In this document: in pieces, positions 26,924-36,942 of the stretch
Position numbering within the stretch: the stretch's first letter is position 1
How the letters are laid out: every line of letters begins with the position of its first letter
Source of the DNA: an uncultured Actinomycetes bacterium
Lineage (GTDB): Bacteria > Actinomycetota > Acidimicrobiia > Acidimicrobiales > Ilumatobacteraceae
Direction: 5' to 3'
Length of the DNA: 64,000 nucleotides
NCBI GenBank assembly: GCA_937927625.1
Contig: CALBSD010000097.1
Span: forward strand, 1 to 64,000
The notes under the pieces: generated by a model
Database searches by the model: none
What the model was told of the DNA's origin: nothing
Seen by the model: only the letters and a program-made list of their open reading frames with translations
Program-made: the position numbers and the translations under genes

Positions 26924-27558
26924 CGAGAAGTCGCGGGGCGACCGGCCAACACGGCCAACAAACCAAGGCCGATGAACAACACGCCGGACACATACCGGCG
27001 AATGAAGTACAAGGACTTTCCACGCAATAACAAGTCGCGCAAACTACTAGCCATAAACGACAGCGTTCCGTTGAAGATGCTTGCGAGTACTACGAACACG
27101 GCACCGAGTACTAGTGACTGAGACTTTGCGTTGGGAGCATTTGCATCCACGAACTGCGGGAAGATCGACAAGAAGAACAAGCCCGTCTTTGGGTTCAGCG
27201 CATTCACCAAAATGCCCTGTCGGAACGCTTGCTTCAAGGAAACATGGCTTGACTCCGCTGCGACCTCTGATGGCCGAGACATCAATGTGCGGATGCCTGT
27301 GAATACGAGGTACACAACACCCGCCCACTTCACCACATTGAACATTTCCGCGGAGGTTGCGAGCACTGCACTCACGCCGAGCGCAGCAAAAAGTGCCTGA
27401 ATGGAATCGCCCACTTCAAGACCAGCAACTGCCGCCAGACCGACTTTGCGACCATCTGAAATGCTGCGATTCAAGATGTAAATCACGGCTGGGCCAGGGA
27501 TAAACAACAACGCAATCGTTGCGCCCATAAATGCAATCAGCGTGGACATCTCGGGCAT
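26920..27558 (-). CDS. LysE/RhtB family amino acid exporter
   Basis: A 212-residue membrane protein with six hydrophobic segments. The family hallmark is the N-terminal ALLFIPGPAVIYILNRSI motif, followed by GRKVGLAAVAGLEVGDSIQ, VKWAGVVYLVFTGIRTL and FRQGILVNALNPKTGLFFLS. It exports amino acids or small related compounds. ATG 27549 (MSTLIAF) is an equally good start. Its 3' end overlaps the antitoxin-like gene by four bases. Confidence 0.93.
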   Translation of the reverse strand: MPEMSTLIAFMGATIALLFIPGPAVIYILNRSISDGRKVGLAAVAGLEVGDSIQALFAALGVSAVLATSAEMFNVVKWAGVVYLVFTGIRTLMSRPSEVAAESSHVSLKQAFRQGILVNALNPKTGLFFLSIFPQFVDANAPNAKSQSLVLGAVFVVLASIFNGTLSFMASSLRDLLLRGKSLYFIRRYVSGVLFIGLGLLAVLAGRPATSR

Positions 27559-27606
27559 CTGCCAAGACTACTCAGGGCGCCGCAACGCCTCCCGTAACAT
27601 TGACCT

Positions 27607-27975
27607 ATGGCTCCTCGACGTACACCAGGTGAAAAAGTAGTGGATGAGTTTCTTGCTGCCGTACCAGAGCCGCAACGCACCACGTTGCAAGAACTTCGCA
27701 CGATGTTGAAGAAGATTCTTCCCGCCGGCGAGGAGAAGATTCACTACGGCGTGCCGGCGATACAGATCGACGGCAAGTCAATTGCGGGTTACGCCAGTGC
27801 AAAGAAACATTGCAGTTATTTTCCGCATAGCGGCGCGTTGTTGGAACCTTTGGCAGATTCACTCACAAAGTACGACTACAGCAAAGGCACGCTGCACTTT
27901 CCCGTTGACAAATGCTTGCCCATCACGCTCGTACGCAAGCTTGTCACTGCTCGGATGAGTCAACTCGGCTTGTAA
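27607..27975 (+). CDS. DUF1801 (YdhG-like) protein
   Basis: A 122-residue protein of the DUF1801 family: VVDEFLAAVPEPQRTTLQELR, EKIHYGVPAIQIDGKSIAGY, KKHCSYFPHSGALLE and GTLHFPVDKCLPITLVRKLV. Homologues have been called iron chaperone-like (frataxin-like) but the role is not firmly settled. Its 3' end overlaps the convergent DUF347 gene by 32 bases. Confidence 0.92.
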   Translation: MAPRRTPGEKVVDEFLAAVPEPQRTTLQELRTMLKKILPAGEEKIHYGVPAIQIDGKSIAGYASAKKHCSYFPHSGALLEPLADSLTKYDYSKGTLHFPVDKCLPITLVRKLVTARMSQLGL

Positions 27976-28720
27976 GAAACGCAACTATTCCCAGGATTGC
28001 TAAGAGAAAAACAACACTCGTGGTTGTAGTGCCAAGCCCTAGGCCACCATCTGCTTTTGCTTGAGAGAGATAGTCCCCTACAGAACCGCCCAATGGACGC
28101 GTGAGAATATATGCAGCCCAAAAAGCAACAATTGCATTGAGTTTGAATACGTAATGTCCGATCACCACCACTGCAATCGCCAATGCAAAGAGTCCAACGG
28201 CAACGGCATAGCCGAGATTGAATTGCTCGGAAATCAAGTCTCCAGCAGCCGTGCCTAACGCAAAGGTGCACAGGATGGACAGCCAGTAGAACGACTCGCG
28301 GCGACTAGTACGAATGGAGTGAATTGACATCGTTCCTTCCACCTTCAACCAGAGTGCGAAAATGCCGATCAGAAGTGCCGAGAAAATTCCCGTGCTCAAT
28401 TTCAAACTCACGTTGAATCGATCGGTGAGATTGTCTGTTACTAATGTGCCCACAACGCTCACGAGTACAACAACAAGCCAGTAGACAAACGGAAAATACT
28501 TCTTGACTTTAAATTGCCAAATAAGCGCACCGACTAAACCAATTGACATCACCAGAGTCGTACCCGTCAAACCAAAGCCAAGTGTTTCGTTGATGTAATC
28601 CGCGAAGGTTTCACCCACCGTTGTGCATAGGACCTTGATAATCCAAAACCAAATGGTGATTTCTGGAACCTTGTTCAAAAGATGGGACAAATTTGAATCG
28701 TGGTTCTTGAGTTCGTTCAT
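27944..28720 (-). CDS. DUF347/COG4705 membrane protein
   Basis: About 258 residues from ATG 28720. It consists of internally repeated membrane pairs, each with a KVLxTTxGETxxDY-type motif (KVLCTTVGETFADYI, FALGTAAGDLISEQF, TRPLGGSVGDYLSQA). It has about eight hydrophobic segments and is likely an inner-membrane transporter or sensor of unknown ligand. The reading frame upstream to 28753 lacks support. It ends inside the 3' end of the DUF1801 gene. Confidence 0.85.
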   Translation of the reverse strand: MNELKNHDSNLSHLLNKVPEITIWFWIIKVLCTTVGETFADYINETLGFGLTGTTLVMSIGLVGALIWQFKVKKYFPFVYWLVVVLVSVVGTLVTDNLTDRFNVSLKLSTGIFSALLIGIFALWLKVEGTMSIHSIRTSRRESFYWLSILCTFALGTAAGDLISEQFNLGYAVAVGLFALAIAVVVIGHYVFKLNAIVAFWAAYILTRPLGGSVGDYLSQAKADGGLGLGTTTTSVVFLLAILGIVAFLTSRVDSSEQ

Positions 28721-28788
28721 GCGCAACGAAGAGTACGACCAAATATTGGTCAATCTTGAATGGCAATGTCCAAGATTTAGTAAAGAAA

Positions 28789-29463
28789 TTAGATCTGGTG
28801 AATCAGTTCTTCGACCGGCGTGACCATGCCGACGTAGAACGCACCGAACTCTGCATAAATCGCAGACGCTTCGTCGTAACGCATCGTGTACACGACTTCT
28901 TTCAAGTCGTCAGGGTGTACACCAAACAAGGTGACGCCCCACTCGAAATCGTCGAGACCCGTGGAGCCAGTGACTAACTGAATCACTCGGCCGGCGAAAG
29001 CACGACCGCTCTTGCCGTGCTCTTCCATGAGTTCTTTGCGCTTGTCGAACTCAAGTGTGAACCAGTTGTCCTTGTGCTCGCGACGCTTTGACATTGGATA
29101 GAAACACCATGCGTTCTTGCCCGCTGGCGGAAGCGTTGGATACAAACGTGCATTCAACATTTCCTGTGGCATGCCCTTGGCGTATTCAGACACTTCAGTG
29201 AGCGACACGTAGCTGTCAACAATCTCAAGACCTGCATGCTGGACGCCGGTCTGCAATGCCTTCAGTGCGCGCATATCCGCAGCGAGACCCATTACAGCAA
29301 GGTCAGCCTTGTGACCCAACATCGAAACCGTGACGACAGTGACGCCATTTGCCTCCGCAGCCTTCACAGCGGCAACAAGGTCTTCACCTTTGAAGTCTGG
29401 GAATGGCTTGCAGAACAAGTGGACGACCGCCAGGCCGACCGAGGGGGACATCGGTTCGCTCAT
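28789..29463 (-). CDS. chdC: Coproheme decarboxylase, chlorite-dismutase family
   Basis: A 224-residue enzyme also called HemQ, which makes heme b from coproheme in the Gram-positive coproporphyrin-dependent pathway. The active-site motif WCFYPMSKRRE holds the catalytic Tyr and the propionate-contacting Lys, and EEHGKSGRAFAGRVIQ holds the proximal His. The N-terminal VVHLFCKPF strand and C-terminal FEWGVTLFGVHPDDLKEVVY close the ferredoxin-like folds. No other heme gene is adjacent. The ATP-grasp gene lies upstream on the same strand, 13 bases away. Confidence 0.93.
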   Translation of the reverse strand: MSEPMSPSVGLAVVHLFCKPFPDFKGEDLVAAVKAAEANGVTVVTVSMLGHKADLAVMGLAADMRALKALQTGVQHAGLEIVDSYVSLTEVSEYAKGMPQEMLNARLYPTLPPAGKNAWCFYPMSKRREHKDNWFTLEFDKRKELMEEHGKSGRAFAGRVIQLVTGSTGLDDFEWGVTLFGVHPDDLKEVVYTMRYDEASAIYAEFGAFYVGMVTPVEELIHQI

Positions 29464-29476
29464 GTTTCTAACCTAC

Positions 29477-30364
29477 CTATTTACGAGTAACGGTGACGAC
29501 GGCGGACGCAAAGCGAGTCGCTGCATCACGTTCCATATGGAGATACAGAGATGGCTCGGCCAATTCGAGTTCCATCAGCACGGGGACACCTGCCGAGCCA
29601 CGCACGACATCAACGCGCGCATACAACGGTGCATATCCAAACTTGTCAACGATGAAGTCCATGACCTCTTCGCCCAATTCACGTTCTTGCGAAGACGCTT
29701 CACGCGAGGAGATGTCTTCTTCGGTGTAGAGACCGTTCTTCACATTGTCGCCAGTTGCCAAAATGGCGCCCTTGCGGAAAGCATGGCTGTACTCGCCGTT
29801 GAAGTACAACATCCCGGTCTCACCACGTTCATCAATGAAGCGCTGGTACGGCTGCACCATCGCAACCTTGCCGGAGTCAATGAGTTGTCCAAGATGTGCA
29901 GCAGCTTTGACAGGCGACTCAATATGACGCTCTGTGTTGTTCGATCCTGCACTGACAGTTGGCTTCACCACAATGTCGCGATCGAGCATGCCGTCATTGG
30001 TGATGAGAACAAGATCTTCTGCACCGCGAACATATGTCGTGGGAATCACAGGAATGCCTGCATCAATCAACTCACCGAGATAGGTCTTGTCGGTATTCCA
30101 CTTCACAATGTCTGCACTGTTGAACAACGTTGTCTTTGTGGAAACGTCATCAAGCCACTGCACAAATTCTTCGTAGCGGCGGTGGTAATCCCACGGAGAA
30201 CGAATAATCGCCGCGGAGAACCGTGACCAGTCCTCGGCGGCGTTATCCCAATCTGTAATTTCGGCAACTATTCCGCGGTCTTGCAACGCGCGAATAATCA
30301 TCGAAAGATCTGTGTCGTGATGTCGCGCCTCCGCACAACTAACGAGCGCTATTGGACGCGACAT
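29477..30364 (-). CDS. ATP-grasp family ligase
   Basis: A 295-residue protein similar in layout to RimK/glutathione-synthetase-like ATP-grasp enzymes. It has DIVVKPTVSAGSNNTERH (phosphate-binding loop and Lys), MVQPYQRFIDERGETGMLYF, HAFRKGA and the Mg-binding VLMELELAEPSLYLH near the C-terminus. Such enzymes join a carboxylate to an amine or thiol through an acyl-phosphate. The substrate is unknown. It lies 13 bases upstream of chdC on the same strand, so the two may be cotranscribed. Confidence 0.85.
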   Translation of the reverse strand: MSRPIALVSCAEARHHDTDLSMIIRALQDRGIVAEITDWDNAAEDWSRFSAAIIRSPWDYHRRYEEFVQWLDDVSTKTTLFNSADIVKWNTDKTYLGELIDAGIPVIPTTYVRGAEDLVLITNDGMLDRDIVVKPTVSAGSNNTERHIESPVKAAAHLGQLIDSGKVAMVQPYQRFIDERGETGMLYFNGEYSHAFRKGAILATGDNVKNGLYTEEDISSREASSQERELGEEVMDFIVDKFGYAPLYARVDVVRGSAGVPVLMELELAEPSLYLHMERDAATRFASAVVTVTRK

Positions 30365-30389
30365 CGACGATCAGAAATGTATGAACGAC

Positions 30390-32072
<1,683 letters not shown>

Positions 32073-32099
32073 CTAGCACTCTATCGGTGAGACTGCTAA
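32073..32099 (-). promoter_or_regulatory. CIRCE element (HrcA operator) upstream of groL
   Basis: The arms CTAGCACTC and GACTGCTAA, separated by nine bases (TATCGGTGA), match the CIRCE consensus TTAGCACTC-N9-GAGTGCTAA at 8 of 9 positions in each arm. It lies about 60-90 bases upstream of the groL ATG, where HrcA would block transcription at normal temperature. hrcA itself is not in the window. Confidence 0.85.
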
Positions 32100-32133
32100 C
32101 GCCACACCTACCAGAGGGGTGGAAAACCTGCCC

Positions 32134-32156
32134 GAGCGGGGCTTGAGCCCCCACTC
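32134..32156 (-). terminator. Possible terminator downstream of the Rieske gene
   Basis: On the minus strand a GC-rich hairpin (GGGGC - TCAA - GCCCC, extended by GAG/CTC with a bulge) starts about 20 bases after the Rieske-gene stop. A TTTT run follows about ten bases later. This fits a weak intrinsic terminator that insulates the downstream CIRCE-groL promoter. Confidence 0.4.
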
Positions 32157-32173
32157 ATCGAGCCTGGGACCCT

Positions 32174-33361
32174 TCAGGAAGTGACCAGCGGCAGCAATTC
32201 CATGCCGAGGGCTTCTCGATAGGTGTTGTGGTAGTGGTGCAGAGCTGGTTCGTTGCGACCAAACACCACGTGGCTGAGAGCTCCGCTATTTGCCGTCGTC
32301 TGCTGGCTGGCGCTCATTACATAATCCTCATCGCGAATGATCGAAGTGAACATCTGGCCCTGCATGCGATTCATCTCAGCTCGAGCCTCTGCTTCCTCCG
32401 GGCTGTGCGCATCGCTGTTTCGACTGCACAGCGAGATCTGGCTTATGTGTCGACCTGGATTAGCGGGATCTGGATAGACACGGACGAGAAGCGCACCGTC
32501 TGGTGTTGGCAGAAGCTGCACATTCGGAAAGAGCCAATAAGCGGGAAGTGTTGCCGTTGTAATGCTCCACTCTTCTCTTGGCAACTTTCTCATCTCGTCA
32601 ATTGCGCGCTTGCACAACAAGAAACGATGGTTACGTCCGAAGGTTTCGTAACACGAAACATTTCCATGAAATCCGAGGTTGATCGTGTTCTGGTGCAAGG
32701 CCGGGAAGTGATACGTCTCGCCAAAAGTGTCAATAGCGAGTTTCCAATTGCACGCAGTGTCGTATGTGAGACGGCTGTGCGTGTACAACTCTTCGAATTT
32801 CCAGTTCGCTATTTCGGCAGCAAACTCAGGCGTTAAGAGCGCATCAACATCAATCACGCCATCGGCGTCAGGGTGCACCCACAGCAATCCGTACTTCTCC
32901 ACTGCAGGAAGCTTCACGAGACCATTGCAACTTGCATCAATCTCACCAAAGTGATCGCGCTTAGGAATTCCGGCGAGTGACCCATCGGTGTCGTAGGACC
33001 AATTGTGGAATCGGCACGTAAAACGACGCGCAGTGCCTCGTTCCTCTTCGACAACAAGTGCGCCGCGATGTCGACACGCGTTCACCATTGCGGTGAAATT
33101 TCCATCGGCGTCTCGACTTGCGATGATGGGCACACCGAAGTCATTGATCGTCATAAATGAGCCAGGTTCTGGAAGGTCTCCAGAAATTCCGATGATCTGT
33201 GGATGATGACGGAAGAAAGCTTCCCACTCTTTTGCAGCAAGTTCGGGGTCGACGTACACCGATGTCGGGTTGTGTCTGTGTCCACCCGCATCGACATTCG
33301 TTCCGTTATCGAGACGTTCCAGCATCTCTTCAATCAAACGCACTTGCACGTCGTGCTTCAT
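32174..33361 (-). CDS. Rieske aromatic-ring-hydroxylating oxygenase alpha subunit
   Basis: About 395 residues from ATG 33361. The Rieske [2Fe-2S] motif is CRHRGALVVEEERGTARRFT then CRFHNWSY (CxH ... CxxH) in the N-terminal domain. The catalytic domain (~residues 170-390) has the iron site region AIDTFGETYHFPALHQNT, giving the His ligands, and a ligand Asp is expected further on. It hydroxylates aromatic or quaternary-amine-type substrates with a separate reductase that is not in the window. It is divergent from the TetR gene, and a perfect inverted repeat lies between them. Confidence 0.92.
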   Translation of the reverse strand: MKHDVQVRLIEEMLERLDNGTNVDAGGHRHNPTSVYVDPELAAKEWEAFFRHHPQIIGISGDLPEPGSFMTINDFGVPIIASRDADGNFTAMVNACRHRGALVVEEERGTARRFTCRFHNWSYDTDGSLAGIPKRDHFGEIDASCNGLVKLPAVEKYGLLWVHPDADGVIDVDALLTPEFAAEIANWKFEELYTHSRLTYDTACNWKLAIDTFGETYHFPALHQNTINLGFHGNVSCYETFGRNHRFLLCKRAIDEMRKLPREEWSITTATLPAYWLFPNVQLLPTPDGALLVRVYPDPANPGRHISQISLCSRNSDAHSPEEAEARAEMNRMQGQMFTSIIRDEDYVMSASQQTTANSGALSHVVFGRNEPALHHYHNTYREALGMELLPLVTS

Positions 33362-33390
33362 GACTTTCCCCCAACACAATTGAATGAATT

Positions 33391-33418
33391 ACAAACTTAG
33401 AGTACTCTCTAAGTTTGT
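33391..33418. promoter_or_regulatory. Perfect inverted repeat, probable TetR operator
   Basis: Twelve-base arms ACAAACTTAGAG and CTCTAAGTTTGT are separated by TACT. The repeat sits in the divergent promoter region of the Rieske oxygenase and TetR genes, and its right end touches the GTG at 33417 proposed as the TetR start. Size and symmetry are typical of TetR-family operators, so it probably controls both genes. Confidence 0.75.
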
Positions 33419-34121
33419 GAAAACACAAGCCCTCAACCCCATCAAGCCTCTGGGTTTGAGAGAGCGCAACAAAGCCAAACGACGTGATGCCATCCTCGAC
33501 AGTGTCTTGCGCATTCTTCGCACATCAAGCATCTCCGACCTTTCCGTTGAACGCATTGCTGAACTTGCAAAGGTCTCCCCCGCCACCGTGTACAACCTTG
33601 TCGGCACACGTGACGCGTTGTTTATTGCGTGCATCGATCGAGTGATTGAAAATCTCGCTGCAGACCTCGCCGACGTTTACTCAAACGACGACCCCATTGC
33701 TGCCGCACTTGCAATCGTCGAGACGTCGACACAAGCGTTCATCAATAACGGTGACGCATTCCGCCAAATCTTGAGAGCAGTGAACTCGGCATCACATTCG
33801 GGTCAGTCCCTATCGATGGACCCCGGTCTATTGCAGATTCGTGCAATGAAGATGGCGCAGGCACAAGGGTTCTTATCGGCAGATGTCGATGCCACTGCGC
33901 TTGGTCGACAGGTGTATCTGTCGTACAACGGTGCAATGTTTGCGTGGTCTGCTGGGCAACTCGATAACAACGGATTTCTTTCCGCAGTGAGGCATGGTTT
34001 GTGGACTGCACTTGCCGCAGCGGCAAGCGAAGAACATCGACCTGAGTTTGTTCAGCGCATGATGAAAGCGTCTAAACAACTTTCACGCGCGGGCTACGGG
34101 CAATCCTCGAAGCGCAACTAA
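33417..34121 (+). CDS. TetR family transcriptional regulator
   Basis: About 234 residues if started at GTG 33417. The ATG at 33384 would place the whole operator inside the coding region, so GTG is preferred. The N-terminal HTH reads RRDAILDSVLRIL, SISDLSVERIAELAKVSPAT and VYNLVGTRDALF. The C-terminal ~150 residues form the ligand-binding bundle. It likely represses itself and the divergent Rieske oxygenase until a substrate-like ligand is present. Confidence 0.88.
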   Translation: MKTQALNPIKPLGLRERNKAKRRDAILDSVLRILRTSSISDLSVERIAELAKVSPATVYNLVGTRDALFIACIDRVIENLAADLADVYSNDDPIAAALAIVETSTQAFINNGDAFRQILRAVNSASHSGQSLSMDPGLLQIRAMKMAQAQGFLSADVDATALGRQVYLSYNGAMFAWSAGQLDNNGFLSAVRHGLWTALAAAASEEHRPEFVQRMMKASKQLSRAGYGQSSKRN

Positions 34122-34130
34122 AACTGGGCT

Positions 34131-34409
34131 TTAGAACCCACCGGCTACCGCAGGAATGATCGAGACGGTGTCGCCGTCCTTCACAGGGGTTTCAAGGCCC
34201 TGGAGGTAACGCACGTCGTCGTCAGACACGAAGATGTTCACGAACTTGTGCAGCTCGCCCGCACCGTCGAACAAACGCTCGCCAAAGCCATTGTGAGCCG
34301 CATCGAGCGACTTCAACACGTCACCCAGGGTGCCAGCAGGAACTTCAACAGTGGATGCTCCACCGGAGATGGGACGCATGGTGGTGGGGATTCGTACGGT
34401 AACGGCCAT
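34131..34409 (-). CDS. CysO-like sulfur carrier protein (ThiS/MoaD fold)
   Basis: A 92-residue ubiquitin-fold protein closest in pattern to mycobacterial CysO: VTVRIPTTMRP, GTLGDVLKSLDA, LHKFVNIFVSDDDVRYLQGLETPV and VSIIPAVAGGF. CysO carries a C-terminal Gly-Gly thiocarboxylate used to make cysteine. Here one Phe follows the Gly-Gly, so it would need trimming by a JAMM-type protease before activation. CysM and Mec partners are not adjacent. It lies downstream of the amidase-type gene on the same strand. Confidence 0.85.
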   Translation of the reverse strand: MAVTVRIPTTMRPISGGASTVEVPAGTLGDVLKSLDAAHNGFGERLFDGAGELHKFVNIFVSDDDVRYLQGLETPVKDGDTVSIIPAVAGGF

Positions 34410-34429
34410 GGCAAAACCCTACCGAGTGA

Positions 34430-35878
34430 CTAGGGAATAGACACCAGTGGCGCCACGCGGTCGTGCCATGGCATTGCCACTTCCAACTGCGCAGCCAAGC
34501 GCACCAATACGTCCTCGCGGAATGGCGCACCAACAAACTGCACACCCATCGGCAAGCCAGTGGTGGACCAATGCAATGGAAGGCTGATGGCAGGTTGACC
34601 CGTGAGGTTGAACTGCGCCGTATAAGCAAGCACCTCAAGAAGATGACGAGTGCCATCGGTGCCGGCGAGATAACCAATCTTCGGCGGTGGGCCGGCGATT
34701 GTCGGTGTCACCAAGATGTCGAAACCACGAGAGCCGTCAATAGGTTCCCACCACTGCACGACTTCACGACACCATGCGTGCAACCACATCATGTTGTCGA
34801 GATACATGCCAGTCGTGACATTGCGACCCAGTTCGCGCATCAACAAGTTGTCGGGCTCAAGATCACCTTCACCAATATCGCGGCCAAGAATTTTCTCGAA
34901 TGTTGAAACGTCGGCGTGTGTCCATGCAGCAACAATTGCGGTGAACTTGCCGGAGCTATCTGGATTTTCCAGAGCCGTTGGCCACGCAACAGACACGTCG
35001 TGCCCAAGAGATGTCAACACCTCGGCGGTTTTGCGAATTGATTCGCGCGACTCTGCATGATCTGTTTGATACGCAAACAACGGATGATCCAGGATTCCTA
35101 TGCGCAAACGACCTGGGTCTGCACCCACTTCTTGCACCAACGGACGCGCATACGGAGGCGCGGTGTACGGATCACCAGGTTCGTAGCCGGAAATAACGTC
35201 AAGCACTGCTGCGGTGTCGCGCACAGTTCTCGTGACGCAACCATCAATCGTTGAGCCCATCCAACTTTCGCCAAGATCAGGGCCCTTACTCACACGACCG
35301 CGTGATGGCTTTAATCCAACAAGTCCGCACTCGGCTGCAGGAACGCGAATGGAACCGCCACCATCGTTTGCATGACCAACCGCAACAATGTGCGACGCAA
35401 CACTTGCTGCTGATCCACCTGATGAACCACCTGTCGAATGTTCAAGATTCCACGGGTTACGTGTTGGTCCGTAACTCAATGGTTCCGTTGTAATCGTGTT
35501 GCCGAACTCTGGTGTGTTCGTGCGACCAATAACGACAAAACCTGCATTGCGAAAACGTCGCGTGAGATAACTATCTGTCTGTGCGATGTAGTTCTCATTC
35601 TTCAAGAAGCGCGTACCCATGTGGTGCGGCTCCCCTGCCATTGATGCGCCAAGATCTTTCAGCACCATTGGCACACCAGTGAATGGACCGGTGGGAAGTC
35701 CTGCTGTTACTTCATCGCGTGCGCGATCAAAACGCGGATGAATGATGGCGTTGATGTCGCCGTTCACTGCTTCGGCTTGCGCAATCGCTGCGTCCACCAT
35801 TTCGCGTGGCGACACTTCACCTTTCGCGATCAGAGCAGCTTGTGCTGTTGCGTCCAGTGCGTTCAAAGATTCGCTCAT
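34430..35878 (-). CDS. Amidase signature family enzyme
   Basis: About 482 residues from ATG 35878; the open frame to 36091 overlaps the divergent glycerate kinase and is not used. The amidase signature is seen as PMVLKDLGASMAG (catalytic Lys) and STGGSSGGSAASVASHIVAV with the Ser-cisSer pair, then DGGGSIRVPAAECGLVGLKP with the nucleophile region. It hydrolyses an amide; the substrate, including the aminoacyl-tRNA-type GatA role, is not indicated, as no gatB or gatC neighbour is present. Confidence 0.92.
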   Translation of the reverse strand: MSESLNALDATAQAALIAKGEVSPREMVDAAIAQAEAVNGDINAIIHPRFDRARDEVTAGLPTGPFTGVPMVLKDLGASMAGEPHHMGTRFLKNENYIAQTDSYLTRRFRNAGFVVIGRTNTPEFGNTITTEPLSYGPTRNPWNLEHSTGGSSGGSAASVASHIVAVGHANDGGGSIRVPAAECGLVGLKPSRGRVSKGPDLGESWMGSTIDGCVTRTVRDTAAVLDVISGYEPGDPYTAPPYARPLVQEVGADPGRLRIGILDHPLFAYQTDHAESRESIRKTAEVLTSLGHDVSVAWPTALENPDSSGKFTAIVAAWTHADVSTFEKILGRDIGEGDLEPDNLLMRELGRNVTTGMYLDNMMWLHAWCREVVQWWEPIDGSRGFDILVTPTIAGPPPKIGYLAGTDGTRHLLEVLAYTAQFNLTGQPAISLPLHWSTTGLPMGVQFVGAPFREDVLVRLAAQLEVAMPWHDRVAPLVSIP

Positions 35879-35912
35879 GTGAGAAACCTTATGTCCGCCG
35901 TAAGGTGACAAT

Positions 35913-36917
35913 GTGCGTGTACTTGCAGCGGCTGACAAATTCAAGGGAACTGCCACCGCCGCACAGGTCTGCGCCGCGATTGGCCACGCCTGTTGGTCCC
36001 TGAATATCGACTGCACCGAGATTCCAATGGCCGATGGCGGCGAAGGGACTCTCGACGTACTCGGAGGCGCCAACCGCACCACCCGTGTCACCGGCCCACT
36101 GGGTCAACCCGTGGAAGCCGCCTGGCGCTTGCATCGTGGCGTTGCAGTCATTGAGATGGCACGCGCATCAGGGCTCACGCTTGCTGGCGGACCCGACAAC
36201 AACGATGCGCTGAATGCAACCACACAAGGCGTTGGTGAGTTGATTGACAGCGCTCTCAATGAAGGCGCAAAGAAAATCATCGTGTGTCTTGGTGGTTCTG
36301 CAACAACCGATGGCGGACTCGGCGCATTACGTGCCATCAGCACACCCGCACGATTGCTCGCCGTCGAGTTTCTCGTTGCGTGTGATGTCGACACGTTGTT
36401 TGTTGATGCAGCAAAGGTCTTTGCACCGCAGAAAGGTGCAACGCCCGCGCAGGTCAACATGCTCACCGGGCGACTCGAGCAACTCGCGCAGCGTTACGAA
36501 AATGAATTCGGCATCAACGTTTCGCGCATTCCGGGTAGCGGGGCCGCGGGCGGACTTGCTGGGGGTCTCGCAGCACTCGGCGCGAAATTAATTCCGGGGT
36601 TTGACATCGTCGCTGAAGAAAACGGATTCGACGAAGCGATCAAAGAACACGATCTCGTGATTACTGGCGAGGGCCTTTTCGACGACACCAGTTTTGACGG
36701 GAAAGTTGTTGGTTCTGTTCTTGACTACGCCAATGAAGCGGGAACAAAAGCAATCGCGATTGTGGGAGACATTGATGACGCAATGGACATCGCACTTCGC
36801 ACGGAGATTGAAACCGTCAGCATCACTGAGATGTTTGGTAACGACATGGCACTGCAACAAGTGTTGCGCTGTATCGAAGATGCGGCTTTAGACGTCTTAA
36901 AAAAACTGATTCAGTAA
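35913..36917 (+). CDS. glxK: Glycerate kinase (GlxK type)
   Basis: A 334-residue kinase of the glycerate kinase type I family that phosphorylates D-glycerate. Motifs are AADKFKGTATAAQV, PMADGGEGTLDVL, IEMARASGLTL, CLGGSATTDGGLGAL and PGSGAAGGLAGGLAAL, then DLVITGEGLFDDTSFDGKVV. It starts with GTG at 35913, divergent from the amidase. It is slightly shorter than the usual ~370 residues, with the gap in the region after the GGLGAL motif. Confidence 0.93.
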   Translation: MRVLAAADKFKGTATAAQVCAAIGHACWSLNIDCTEIPMADGGEGTLDVLGGANRTTRVTGPLGQPVEAAWRLHRGVAVIEMARASGLTLAGGPDNNDALNATTQGVGELIDSALNEGAKKIIVCLGGSATTDGGLGALRAISTPARLLAVEFLVACDVDTLFVDAAKVFAPQKGATPAQVNMLTGRLEQLAQRYENEFGINVSRIPGSGAAGGLAGGLAALGAKLIPGFDIVAEENGFDEAIKEHDLVITGEGLFDDTSFDGKVVGSVLDYANEAGTKAIAIVGDIDDAMDIALRTEIETVSITEMFGNDMALQQVLRCIEDAALDVLKKLIQ

Positions 36918-36942
36918 ATCTCGCTGCGACAGCAGCTGATGT

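Noticed and set aside
35879..36091. N-terminal extension of the amidase
   Set aside because: It overlaps the divergent glycerate kinase gene and encodes no amidase-family sequence; ATG 35878 begins the conserved part.
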